NCBI GenBank assembly: GCA_031430015.1
Contig: JANPAR010000146.1
Span: 1 to 25,951, forward strand
Direction of reading: 5' to 3'
DNA length: 25,951 nt
Source of the DNA: CANJDH01 sp031430015
GTDB lineage: Bacteria; Pseudomonadota; Gammaproteobacteria; Burkholderiales; JAEUOS01
Program-made: the position numbers and the translations under genes
In this document: positions 1 through 7,486 of the stretch, in pieces
Layout of the letters: each line of letters starts with the position of its first letter
Numbering within the stretch: position 1 is the first letter of the stretch
Notes under the pieces: generated by a model
What the model saw: only the letters and a program-made list of their open reading frames with translations
Databases searched by the model: none
What the model was told of the DNA's origin: nothing

Positions 1-500
1 GTCATCCACGCCAACCCGCTCATCACGTCCTGCAGGTAGAACAGATGCAGCGTGCGGAACAGCAGGCCGCCGATGCCAATCCACAACCACATCAGCGCAA
101 CATGGCGCACGAACTCTTCAACGCTCGCGTGCGCAGTAAATACGCCCAGCAGCGTGGGATCGAGATACAGCAGGAGCGGTGACCCTGCCCAGATGGCCTG
201 CAAGATCACCTTGCGGCGCAGGTTGTAGCCGACCTTGATTTCCTCCTTGTATTCGTGCGTCGCCTGATTGACATGGTCGTAGTCTTTCGGCTCAAAGAAA
301 AAATGACCAGACTGGCGCGCCACCATGGCGATCAGCCAGCCCACCAGCGAAGCCAGCGCGGGATCGGTGAACAGCAACATGTATGCGCACAAAAAGCTGA
401 TTGCGCTCAACAGGTGCAGGGACTGGTTGATCCGGCTGTGATGGTAGTAGCGGTGATCGTCCCAGCGTTGGGTATTGAGCGTTTCCAGAAAAGCGCGCAT
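1..500 (-). CDS. integral membrane protein, C-terminus cut by window edge
   Basis: The reading frame is open from an ATG at 500 to the window edge, giving 166 codons with no stop. The protein starts MRAFLETLNTQRWDDHRYYH and carries several hydrophobic stretches (roughly residues 30-60, 100-120 and 130-150), so it is an inner-membrane protein. The segments YYHHSRINQSLHLL and QSGHFFFEP loosely recall the His/Asn pattern and the Q-x-x-GH-x-x-FE pattern of the Mpo1-like (DUF962) membrane family, but the resemblance is by eye only and the C-terminal half is not part of that pattern. It is divergent from corA. The 91-codon reading that starts at 567 lies in a different frame and is a shadow. Function is not assigned. 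Confidence 0.75.
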   Translation of the reverse strand, partial: MRAFLETLNTQRWDDHRYYHHSRINQSLHLLSAISFLCAYMLLFTDPALASLVGWLIAMVARQSGHFFFEPKDYDHVNQATHEYKEEIKVGYNLRRKVILQAIWAGSPLLLYLDPTLLGVFTAHASVEEFVRHVALMWLWIGIGGLLFRTLHLFYLQDVMSGLAWM

Positions 501-503
501 CAG

Positions 504-521
504 GTGTCATCCTCTTGTCAT
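504..521 (+). promoter_or_regulatory. Pho-box-like pair, two TGTCAT hexamers 11 bp apart
   Basis: GTGTCAT (504-510) and TTGTCAT (515-521) are exact hexamer repeats in 11-bp register, as in PhoB boxes. The pair reads toward corA but lies about 195 bp from it, and sits 4 bp outside the start codon of the minus-strand gene in the opposite orientation. Its target is unclear, and it could be chance or an accessory site to the stronger array at 583-637. Confidence 0.35.
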
Positions 522-582
522 CGCGAAGCCTGTGTTGTACCCCTCGTTTGTTAACCGGCAATGACACGCGCGGGCAAGCGGC

Positions 583-637
583 AAGTCACGGCGTTGTCAT
601 TTCCGTGCAGCAGAATTGTCATTTATCTGTGCCGTGC
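583..637 (+). promoter_or_regulatory. Pho-box array upstream of corA
   Basis: Consecutive 11-bp units begin with AAGTCAC (583), TTGTCAT (594), GTGCAGC (605, poor), TTGTCAT (616) and CTGTGCC (627). The stretch TTGTCATTTATCTGTGCCG at 616-634 matches the enterobacterial PhoB consensus at about 15 of 19 positions by hand count. The two perfect hexamers are 22 bp apart. The array reads toward corA and ends about 80 bp before its start. No convincing -10 box is visible after it. Confidence 0.6.
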
Positions 638-703
638 ACCTTGGCCCTGCCAATGCGTGAGCGCAGACCGGTGCCGGCACCACAGATTTCAAAAAAAGGG
701 ATC

Positions 704-710
704 AAGGAGA
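704..710 (+). promoter_or_regulatory. ribosome binding site that fixes the corA start
   Basis: AAGGAGA lies 6 nt before the GTG at 717. It supports that start over the upstream ATG at 561, whose extra 52 codons encode low-complexity, Cys/Arg-rich residues and cover the Pho-box array. Confidence 0.75.
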
Positions 711-716
711 TATTCA

Positions 717-1682
717 GTGCTCGTCAGTTGCATTGCCTACCAAGACGGCGTAAGGATTGCGGATATTGTTCCGGGCGATATCCATGGCTACATCAGCCGG
801 CCGGAGTGTTTCGTTTGGGTTGCGCTCCATGATCCTGCACCGGGAGAACTTGCAGCGCTGCAACACGAGTTCGGCTTGCACGACCTCGCGATTGAAGATG
901 CACAAGTCGGCCACCAGCGTCCCAAAGTGGAGGAGTACGGTGAATCACTGTTCGCCGTGCTTCACATGATCGAACCCGGCGGTGCTGATCTCAGTGTCGG
1001 CGAAGTCGACATATTCGCCGGCAAGAACTTCATTCTTTCGGTACGCAGCCGCGCCGAGCGAGGGTTCCAGGAGGTGCGCGCCCGTTGCGAGCGTGAACCC
1101 CACCTGCTCAAGCATGGTTCCGGGTTCGTTCTCTATTCGTTGATGGATGCCGTCGTGGACCGTTACTTTCCGGTGCTTGATGCGCTAGAAACGGAACTCG
1201 AAAAACTGGAAGAGCGCATGTTTGCCGGAGAGTCCGATCGCGCCATCATCGAGGCAATGTATGGCCTCAAGCAAAAATTGATGATTCTCAAACATGCGGT
1301 CGGACCGTTGTTCGAAGCGGTGGGCAAACTATACGGCGGCCGCGTGCCGCAGATATGCAACGGTTCCCAGGACTATTTTCGGGATGTGTATGACCACCTT
1401 TCGCGCATCAACCAGTCGATCGACGCGCTGCGCGACATGGTCATTACGGCCTTGTCGGTCAACCTGTCGCTGATCACGCTGCGCGAGAACGAGACCACCA
1501 AACGCCTCGCCGCCTGTGCCGCGCTGGTGGCGGTACCTACCCTGATTGCCGGGGTGTACGGCATGAACTTCAAGCACATGCCCGAACTCAACTGGGAATA
1601 CGGCTACCCGATGGCGATGGGACTCATGGTCATCATCGACAGCTACTTGTTCACCCGCTTCCGCAAGTCCGGCTGGCTGTAG
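717..1682 (+). CDS. corA: CorA-family magnesium/cobalt transporter
   Basis: This 321-residue protein is a CorA-type divalent cation channel of the inner membrane. The N-terminal cytoplasmic domain (about 1-235) begins VLVSCIAYQDG, typical of the family, and continues into long charged helices (ETELEKLEERMF near 158-169). The C-terminus has two membrane helices, and the first ends in the signature YGMNF, with GMN at 282-284, the selectivity-loop motif of CorA. The protein ends in a short basic tail (RFRKSGWL), as usual. The GTG start is chosen because of the AAGGAGA site. The stop codon touches the possible GTG start of the next gene (TAGTG), so the lipoprotein gene is probably co-transcribed. 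A Pho-box array upstream suggests expression under phosphate limitation, which is not a standard attribute of corA. Confidence 0.92.
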   Translation: MLVSCIAYQDGVRIADIVPGDIHGYISRPECFVWVALHDPAPGELAALQHEFGLHDLAIEDAQVGHQRPKVEEYGESLFAVLHMIEPGGADLSVGEVDIFAGKNFILSVRSRAERGFQEVRARCEREPHLLKHGSGFVLYSLMDAVVDRYFPVLDALETELEKLEERMFAGESDRAIIEAMYGLKQKLMILKHAVGPLFEAVGKLYGGRVPQICNGSQDYFRDVYDHLSRINQSIDALRDMVITALSVNLSLITLRENETTKRLAACAALVAVPTLIAGVYGMNFKHMPELNWEYGYPMAMGLMVIIDSYLFTRFRKSGWL

Positions 1683-1702
1683 TGCACGCCGCAAAGAATT
1701 CC

Positions 1703-2950
1703 ATGCATTTTCTCAAGCGTGCAGGCGCGCTGGTTGCGACCGCTGCATTGGCAGCGGGTTGTTCGGCCATTGGCCCGCAGGCACTGCTCGGCACACGTCT
1801 GCAATACAACGAGGTGGTCAAGACCACCACTGAAGAGCAGTTGCTGCTCAACATCGTGCGATTGCGCTATACCGACACGCCCAGCAGCCTGGCGGTATCG
1901 ACCATCGCCGCGCAGTTCGAGCGCGCGCAGGGTGCGGGACTGACGCCGTTCTTCACCGCTGCCGGTGGCGACAACAACCGCAGTTACTCCCTGATCCTGC
2001 CGCAGGCACAGATCACCAGCGCCGACCGTCCCACGTTCAGTCTGACGCCGCTGGACGACCAGGAGTTCACCCGCAAGTTGTTCACGCCGCTGCCGCTGGA
2101 AGGGCTGCTTTACCTGACCAAGACCACCTGGCCGATTTCGACGGTGTTCCGGCTGTATCTGGAAAATCTCAACTGGGTGCCGAACGCCCAGACCGCCAGT
2201 GGTCCGACGCCACTGGAGGCACCCGTCTATTCCGAATTCAAGTCGGGGGTGGAGATGTTGCAGCGGCTGCAGAGCCGTGGCCTGATCGTGTTCGGCTCGG
2301 AGGAACGCAGCGAAGCGCTCGGCAGCCCGCTGCCGGCTTCGAGCATCACCGCACGCGACGTGATCGAAGCCGCCAGGAACGGTTACGAATATCGCAGGGA
2401 TGAAACGGGCGCATCCTGGACACTGTACAAAAAGAGCCAGCAGCCGGTGCTGCACATCGCCCCTGCGGCGGCTGACTCGCACGAGATGACGCTGGTACGC
2501 CGCGTGTTCCGTCTCAAACCCGGACTAGCCAAATACGACATTACGCAGGAGACGCTCAATCCGTTCCCGTCCAGCTATCCGCCCGAGGGCGTGGCAAACA
2601 TCGACCTGGAGACCCGCTCGCTGTTGCAAGCCCTGTATTTCGTCTCGCACGGCATCGAGGTTCCAGCGGAGCATCATGCCCGCGGGCTGGTGGTAGTCAC
2701 GCGCGACAAGGGCGGTCAGGTGTTTGACTGGCGTGAAGTCACCAGTGGATTGTTTCGCGTCAGGTTCAGTGCGCAGCGGCCGTCCACGGCGCATATCGCG
2801 GTTCCCTATCAGGGCCACTGGTTCTACATCGATGAAAGCGACCACGAGACCAAGGCGACCTTCACCTTGTTGATGCAATTGGCGCGCCTCGAACTGACGG
2901 GCAAGACCGGCGCGGGGCCAGTGTTGACACTTCCACTGGGCGGCAGATAA
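1703..2950 (+). CDS. predicted outer-membrane lipoprotein, unknown function
   Basis: The 415-residue product has a clear lipoprotein signal peptide: basic start MHFLKRAG, hydrophobic core, and the lipobox LAAGC with the lipidated Cys at 20. The +2 residue is Ser, which favours outer-membrane sorting. The mature part has no domain I can name. It carries a conserved-looking block (EEQLLLNIVRLRYTDTP) near residues 50-66, and its C-terminus is mixed alpha/beta. The ATG at 1703 is preferred because it starts directly with the signal peptide. A GTG at 1682 overlapping the corA stop would add seven residues and cannot be excluded. There is no gap for a separate promoter, so it is likely in one operon with corA. 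Confidence 0.82.
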   Translation: MHFLKRAGALVATAALAAGCSAIGPQALLGTRLQYNEVVKTTTEEQLLLNIVRLRYTDTPSSLAVSTIAAQFERAQGAGLTPFFTAAGGDNNRSYSLILPQAQITSADRPTFSLTPLDDQEFTRKLFTPLPLEGLLYLTKTTWPISTVFRLYLENLNWVPNAQTASGPTPLEAPVYSEFKSGVEMLQRLQSRGLIVFGSEERSEALGSPLPASSITARDVIEAARNGYEYRRDETGASWTLYKKSQQPVLHIAPAAADSHEMTLVRRVFRLKPGLAKYDITQETLNPFPSSYPPEGVANIDLETRSLLQALYFVSHGIEVPAEHHARGLVVVTRDKGGQVFDWREVTSGLFRVRFSAQRPSTAHIAVPYQGHWFYIDESDHETKATFTLLMQLARLELTGKTGAGPVLTLPLGGR

Positions 2951-3039
2951 GTCCCCGGCATCGATCAACCCATGAAGAATGGCTCCTACCAACGGTTTTG
3001 CAATGACTTCAGCATGCGCAGATGATTGCTGATGGACCG

Positions 3040-4326
3040 TCAGTGCGCTGCCATCGGCATCCGCGATAGCACCAGCGCCAGCAGTTGTTCACCGGCCACA
3101 TTGATTTCGCCGTCATTGCGAATTTCGCTCAATGCGCCGGCCGGTGTTGCCGCAGCGTCAACTGAATCGTTGTCGAAACGTGCGAGTCTGGCCTCAATGG
3201 CCGCTTCGCTCTCACGCCCGCGCATGAGCAGGCGCCGGCGCAAGGTGTCGCGGCCTGCTCGAATGACGACCTGTTCGAGCGACGGGAACTCCTCGGCAGC
3301 TTGTGCGGCGTAAGCGCGCGACCCGTTGACCACTACTGTCTCGCCAGCGGCGAGCCATTCCAGAATTTCATGGCCAATGCCGTAGGCGTGCCCATTCGCG
3401 CGCCACACCATGGCGAAGCGCCCGCTTGCCTCGCTGTCCGCGAAGGCGCCGGTGGTCATCGGCAGGTGCACTTCGCCGCGTCCATCAGCGGGGCGCGTGA
3501 TGACGCGTTGAGCAAAGCGCACGCGCGCGCCAGACGGCAAGTGCCGGCGCACATAGTCGATCAAAGTATCTTTGCCCGCACCGGAAGCGCCGGTCAAATA
3601 GATCAGGCGCCCACGTTGCGCTCGTAGCGGACTGCGCTGAAGTACGCGAAACGGGGCGCCCGGTGACGGCTCCTCAAACAGCGAAATCGCATCGAACAAA
3701 AGCGCCGTATCACGCAACTTTTCGAGGCTTGCACGTGCGGCATCGAGGACCGACTCCACGGTGCCCGCAGGCGTGTCACCAATCGGGCCAGTCAGGGAGA
3801 AATGAAAACGAAACTGATCAAGCACATGCGGGTAGCCCCATTGCAGCAGCAGTTCCTCTTCGCGTGCGGAAAGGCCTGCCGCACGCCGGCGCGCCAGATC
3901 TAAAGCGTCCGGCACAGCGCGAAAATGGTCGAATGCCATCACGCTGGCGGCGGCCAACGCATTGACGCGCAAATCCGGGGCTGGCCAGGCCAGCGCAAGA
4001 AAGTGCTTGAGGCGCATCGCCTCGGGTGGCGCCAATGCAAAGGAGTCCCGTTGCGCGCAAAACAGGTCGAGCGCGCTGCGTAACGCTGCCACCGTCTGGT
4101 TCGAAGCGAGGCGGAATGGCGCTTTGAGGGTGGCGTGAAACCCGTAGCGGCAGGGCGCCAGGGTCAGCCGGCTGAATCCGGCCGCATCGAGCCCATCGAT
4201 GGACGGCTGGTCACGCAAGCCGCCGTCAAGGACACACCGTCCAAGCCACGCGGCGCCAAACTCGCGCCATGGACTCGATGACGCAGGGGTGAAGTAGAGG
4301 GCGTAGCGGGGAGAGGTCATCGGCAT
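3040..4326 (-). CDS. phnN: DUF1045 (2H phosphoesterase-like) - PhnN fusion, ribose 1,5-bisphosphokinase
   Basis: One uninterrupted 428-residue frame encodes two phosphonate-pathway domains. Residues about 1-235 are DUF1045, with the motifs GFHATLKAPF (His64, Thr66) and FHFSLTGP (His175, Ser177), the paired H-x-[T/S] signature of 2H phosphoesterases. Residues about 239-428 are PhnN, with the P-loop GASGAGKDT at 246-254. PhnN makes PRPP from ribose 1,5-bisphosphate and ATP. The family lengths are about 230 and 185-190 residues, so both domains look complete. The start is the first ATG of MPMTSPRYALYF; a second ATG lies at 4320 and no strong ribosome site is visible. The gene is divergent from phnG, and a TATATG at about 4341-4346 (read on the minus strand) could be its -10. 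Inference: the DUF1045 half opens the cyclic ribose phosphate and so replaces PhnP, which is absent here. Confidence 0.9.
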   Translation of the reverse strand: MPMTSPRYALYFTPASSSPWREFGAAWLGRCVLDGGLRDQPSIDGLDAAGFSRLTLAPCRYGFHATLKAPFRLASNQTVAALRSALDLFCAQRDSFALAPPEAMRLKHFLALAWPAPDLRVNALAAASVMAFDHFRAVPDALDLARRRAAGLSAREEELLLQWGYPHVLDQFRFHFSLTGPIGDTPAGTVESVLDAARASLEKLRDTALLFDAISLFEEPSPGAPFRVLQRSPLRAQRGRLIYLTGASGAGKDTLIDYVRRHLPSGARVRFAQRVITRPADGRGEVHLPMTTGAFADSEASGRFAMVWRANGHAYGIGHEILEWLAAGETVVVNGSRAYAAQAAEEFPSLEQVVIRAGRDTLRRRLLMRGRESEAAIEARLARFDNDSVDAAATPAGALSEIRNDGEINVAGEQLLALVLSRMPMAAH

Positions 4327-4419
4327 TTTCACGAAAGATTCATATAGGCCGTCTAGCATGCCGGTCCATCGTGTCCCCTGCATGCTTCCGGCTGATCCTG
4401 GCGACAGTATTACCTGCAA

Positions 4420-4869
4420 ATGCAACAACAATTTGACAATGCTGCGCGTCAAGCGTGGATGAGCCTGCTGTCGCGCGCGCCACTCGATGCGCTCGAGCAA
4501 TGGGCCGCGCGCGGGGTTCCCGCACATACCTGGTTGCGCAAGCCGGAGACCGGGCTGGTCATGGTGCGCGGCCGCGCCGGCGCCAGCGGTGCGCGCTTCA
4601 ACCTGGGCGAAATGACCCTGACGCGCTGCGCCCTGCGCCTCGTCAGTGGGGAAGCTGGCGTCGCCTACGTACAGGGCCGCTCGGCGCGCCACGCCGAGCT
4701 GGCCGCGCTGGCCGACGGCATGTTGCAAGCACCTGCCAGCGCCGCAGCAGTTCAGCATGAACTGATCGATTCCCTGCAGGAGCAGTTTGACCAGCGGCGT
4801 CATCGTCAGCAGTCCCATGCCCAGGCGACGCGCGTCGAATTTTTTACCCTTGTGCGCGGGGAGAGCTGA
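4420..4869 (+). CDS. phnG: C-P lyase core subunit PhnG
   Basis: The product has 149 residues, the same size as E. coli PhnG. It contains the family block ARFNLGEMTLTRCALRL (near residues 62-79) followed by GVAYVQGRSARHAELAALAD. PhnG is part of the PhnGHIJ core complex in the cytoplasm; with PhnI it supports displacement of adenine from ATP by the phosphonate. It is first in the phnGHIJKLM operon and its stop is 1 nt from the phnH start (TGACATG). The promoter is not obvious: TATTAC at 4408-4413 resembles a -10 but leaves a very short leader. No good Pho box is seen in the 93-bp gap to the divergent phnN gene. Confidence 0.93.
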   Translation: MQQQFDNAARQAWMSLLSRAPLDALEQWAARGVPAHTWLRKPETGLVMVRGRAGASGARFNLGEMTLTRCALRLVSGEAGVAYVQGRSARHAELAALADGMLQAPASAAAVQHELIDSLQEQFDQRRHRQQSHAQATRVEFFTLVRGES

Positions 4870-4870
4870 C

Positions 4871-5473
4871 ATGCAAGGCGCTCCGATTGATCTGGCCCGG
4901 CTGGGTGCGGGCTTCGCCGATCCGGTGGGGGCTGCACAACGCACGTTTCGCTGCTGCCTGGAGGCGCTCTCCCGTCCCGGCACCCTGATCACGCTCGACG
5001 AGAACGTCAACGTGCCGCCACCGCTGGCAGCGGCAGCGGGTGCGCTGGCCCTCGCACTCCTCGACCAGGATACTGCCCTGTGGCTCTCCCCTGCGTTGGC
5101 CGCTACCGGCGGATATCTGCGCTTCCATACCGGTTGCCAGGTGGTAGAGCATCCTGGCGCTGCGGACTTCGCCATCGTCAGTGAGTTGGATCAGGTGCCG
5201 GCATTGCGCGCGTTCCGGCAGGGCAACGATGAATTTCCCGAGCACTCCAGCACCCTGATCCTGCAATCAGGCGGACTCGACACTGCGCGCGGCTGGACCT
5301 TGTCGGGCCCGGGCATTGACGGTGCCAGAGCCTTGCACGTAAGCGGCCTGGATGCGCGATTCGTCACCGAGTGGCAACTCAATCAGGCACAGTTTCCCGC
5401 CGGCGTGGACATTGTGTTCGCCAGCGGCAATCAACTGTGCGGCTTGCCGCGTTCCACCCGGATCAGCAACTGA
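4871..5473 (+). CDS. phnH: C-P lyase core subunit PhnH
   Basis: The 200-residue product starts MQGAPIDLARLGAGFADPV and contains the PhnH-typical segments AAQRTFRCCLEALSRPG (near 20-36), LLDQDTALWLSP and a C-terminal FPAGVDIVFA. E. coli PhnH is 194 residues. PhnH is a structural member of the cytoplasmic PhnGHIJ complex and resembles a PLP-enzyme fold without the cofactor. The ATG at 4871 is chosen over earlier in-frame codons because it begins at the family start, follows a GGGGAG ribosome site by about 8 nt, and sits 1 nt after the phnG stop. The same TGACATG junction is repeated between phnH and phnI. Confidence 0.93.
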   Translation: MQGAPIDLARLGAGFADPVGAAQRTFRCCLEALSRPGTLITLDENVNVPPPLAAAAGALALALLDQDTALWLSPALAATGGYLRFHTGCQVVEHPGAADFAIVSELDQVPALRAFRQGNDEFPEHSSTLILQSGGLDTARGWTLSGPGIDGARALHVSGLDARFVTEWQLNQAQFPAGVDIVFASGNQLCGLPRSTRISN

Positions 5474-5474
5474 C

Positions 5475-6599
5475 ATGTACGTTGCGGTCAAAGGCGGCGA
5501 ACGCGCCATTCTCAATTCCTACCGCTCTCTGGACGCGGCCCGGCGCGGCGACCCGGCCGTTCCCGAGCTGACGATCGCGCAAATCCGCGGGCAAATGCGC
5601 CTCGCGGTGGATCGCGTGATGACCGAGGGATCGGTCTACGATCCCGACCTCGCCGCCCTTGCCATCAAACAGGCTGCGGGCGATCTGGTGGAGGCCATTT
5701 TTCTGCTGCGCGCGTTTCGCACCACGCTGCCACGCCTTGGCTACACCGAAGCGCTGGACACCTCGCGCATGCTGCTCAAGCGGCGCATCTCGGCCGCATT
5801 CAAGGATCTGCCGGGCGGCCAGTTGCTTGGCCCAACCTACGATTACACCCAGCGCCTGCTCGACTTCTCGCTGGCCGCACTCGACACCGGCGCAGCCGCA
5901 TCACCCGCCCAGGCGCCCGTCCCCGTTGATGAGCCGCCCGTGACCGGCGTGATGGAGCTTTTGGGCAACGAGGGATTGGTCGAGCGACATACGGTGCCAC
6001 CGGGCGATCCGGACCCGCCCGATCTCACCCGCGACCCGCTCAGCTTTCCGGCGGGACGCGCGGCGCGCCTGCAAAACCTCGCGCGCGCGGACGAAGGCTT
6101 TCTGCTCGGTATCGGCTATTCGACCCAGCGCGGCTATTCACACACCCACCCCTTTGCCGGTGAAATCCGTTACGGCACCGTCGAAGTCGAGCTGGTTCCC
6201 GAAGAGCTGGGATTCGCCATCGTGATTGGCGAAATCGACCTGACCGAATGCCAGATGATCAACCAGTTTGCCGGCTCCAGGACCACGCCACCGCAGTTCA
6301 CCCGCGGCTACGGGCTCACCTTCGGGCACAGCGAGCGTAAAAGCATGGCGATGGCGCTGGTGGATCGCGCCTTGCGCGCAGAAGAACTGGGCGAAGCGAT
6401 CGAATCCCCGGCGCAGATGCCCGAGTTCGTTCTGTCGCACTCCGACAATCTTGAAGCCTCCGGCTTCGTGCAGCATTTGAAGCTGCCGCATTACGTTGAT
6501 TTTCAGGCGGAACTCAATCTGGTGCGCAAGCTGCGCGCGGAGCGGGCCAGCACCACCAGCGCCGCTCCCAAAGCGGAGAAAGGCCTGGAAGCCGCATGA
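5475..6599 (+). CDS. phnI: C-P lyase core subunit PhnI (nucleosidase)
   Basis: The product has 374 residues and starts MYVAVKGGERAI, the usual PhnI start. Other diagnostic blocks are GSVYDPDLAALAIKQA, the central ARADEGFLLGIGYSTQRGY, and the C-terminal GYGLTFGHSERKSMAMALVD. With PhnG, PhnH and PhnL it attaches the phosphonate to the ribose of ATP with release of adenine. E. coli PhnI is 354 residues; the extra length is mostly a Pro/Ala-rich linker near residues 140-160. The start codon lies 1 nt after the phnH stop. The end overlaps the phnJ start as ATGA, so translation is coupled. Confidence 0.94.
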   Translation: MYVAVKGGERAILNSYRSLDAARRGDPAVPELTIAQIRGQMRLAVDRVMTEGSVYDPDLAALAIKQAAGDLVEAIFLLRAFRTTLPRLGYTEALDTSRMLLKRRISAAFKDLPGGQLLGPTYDYTQRLLDFSLAALDTGAAASPAQAPVPVDEPPVTGVMELLGNEGLVERHTVPPGDPDPPDLTRDPLSFPAGRAARLQNLARADEGFLLGIGYSTQRGYSHTHPFAGEIRYGTVEVELVPEELGFAIVIGEIDLTECQMINQFAGSRTTPPQFTRGYGLTFGHSERKSMAMALVDRALRAEELGEAIESPAQMPEFVLSHSDNLEASGFVQHLKLPHYVDFQAELNLVRKLRAERASTTSAAPKAEKGLEAA

Positions 6600-7486
6600 A
6601 TACTGGCTCTCCGGGTGATGTGAGTGGTGCCGTGGCCCGCGACCCCGCCTACAACTTCGCCTATCTCGATGAGCGCAGCAAACGCATGATCCGCCGCGCC
6701 ATCCTCAAGGCGGTAGCGATTCCCGGCCACCAGATTCCATTCGGCAGCCGCGAAATGCCTCTGCCTTACGGCTGGGGCACGGGCGGCATTCAGGTCACCG
6801 CTTCCATTCTCGGCATCGGCGACGTATTGAAAGTGATTGACCAGGGTGCCGACGATACCGTCAACGCAGTCAACATCCGGCGCTTTTTTCAACGCACAGC
6901 CGGCATTGCAGTGACCGAGCGCACGGTGGCCGCGACCATCATCCAGACCCGCCACCGCATTCCTGAAACCGCGTTGAGCGAAAACCAGATCATCGTCTAT
7001 CAGGTGCCGGTACCGGAGCCGTTGCAGCGCCTCGAGCCGCGCGAGACCGAATCAAGGCGCATGCATGCGCTGGCCGACTACGGCCTGATGCACGTCAAGC
7101 TGTATGAAGACATCGCCCGCCACGGCCACGTCTCCACGACTTACGACTATCCGGTCATGGTCGACGGGCGCTATCTGGCTGCGCCGTCGCCGATTCCGAA
7201 ATTCGACAATCCCAAGATGCACATGAACCCGGCCCTGCAACTATTCGGTGCGGGCCGCGAAAAGCGCATTTACGCGATACCGCCCTACACCCGCGTGGAA
7301 AGCCTGGCTTTCGACGACCATCCATTCGAGCCGCAACGCTGGGACGAGGTGTGCGCCCAATGCGGCTCTGACACATCCTTCCTCGATGAAATGGTCATGG
7401 ACAACCACGGCACGCGCATGTTCGTCTGCTCGGACACCGACTATTGCACCAACCGCCAGGCCGGCGGCCACCCGGAAAGCACATGA
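6596..7486 (+). CDS. phnJ: C-P lyase catalytic subunit PhnJ, radical SAM enzyme
   Basis: The 296-residue product is the catalytic C-P lyase. It converts ribose-1-phosphonate 5-phosphate to the cyclic ribose phosphate plus a hydrocarbon. The C-terminal cysteines are present: Cys253, Cys256, Cys278 and Cys284 in EVCAQCGS and CSDTDYC. They equal E. coli Cys241, 244, 266 and 272 with a constant shift of 12. The glycyl-radical position also fits this shift: Gly44 in AIPGHQIPFG for E. coli Gly32. The enzyme therefore looks intact, with about 12 extra N-terminal residues. It overlaps phnI and phnK by ATGA junctions. This is the strongest marker that the whole operon is a functional C-P lyase system. 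Confidence 0.97.
   Translation: MNTGSPGDVSGAVARDPAYNFAYLDERSKRMIRRAILKAVAIPGHQIPFGSREMPLPYGWGTGGIQVTASILGIGDVLKVIDQGADDTVNAVNIRRFFQRTAGIAVTERTVAATIIQTRHRIPETALSENQIIVYQVPVPEPLQRLEPRETESRRMHALADYGLMHVKLYEDIARHGHVSTTYDYPVMVDGRYLAAPSPIPKFDNPKMHMNPALQLFGAGREKRIYAIPPYTRVESLAFDDHPFEPQRWDEVCAQCGSDTSFLDEMVMDNHGTRMFVCSDTDYCTNRQAGGHPEST

Noticed and set aside
561..716. Upstream extension of corA from ATG 561
   Set aside because: The added residues are unlike CorA, they cover the Pho-box array, and AAGGAGA sits just before the GTG at 717.
4360..4400. Possible Pho box in the phnN-phnG gap (TGTCCC and TGCTTC)
   Set aside because: In 11-bp register but only about 3 of 6 bases match in each unit, well below the other arrays.
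4327..5175. Long N-terminal extension of the minus-strand phnN frame
   Set aside because: It overlaps phnG and part of phnH antisense, and its residues are low-complexity Ala/Ser/Arg. The DUF1045 domain starts at MPMTSPRYALYF.
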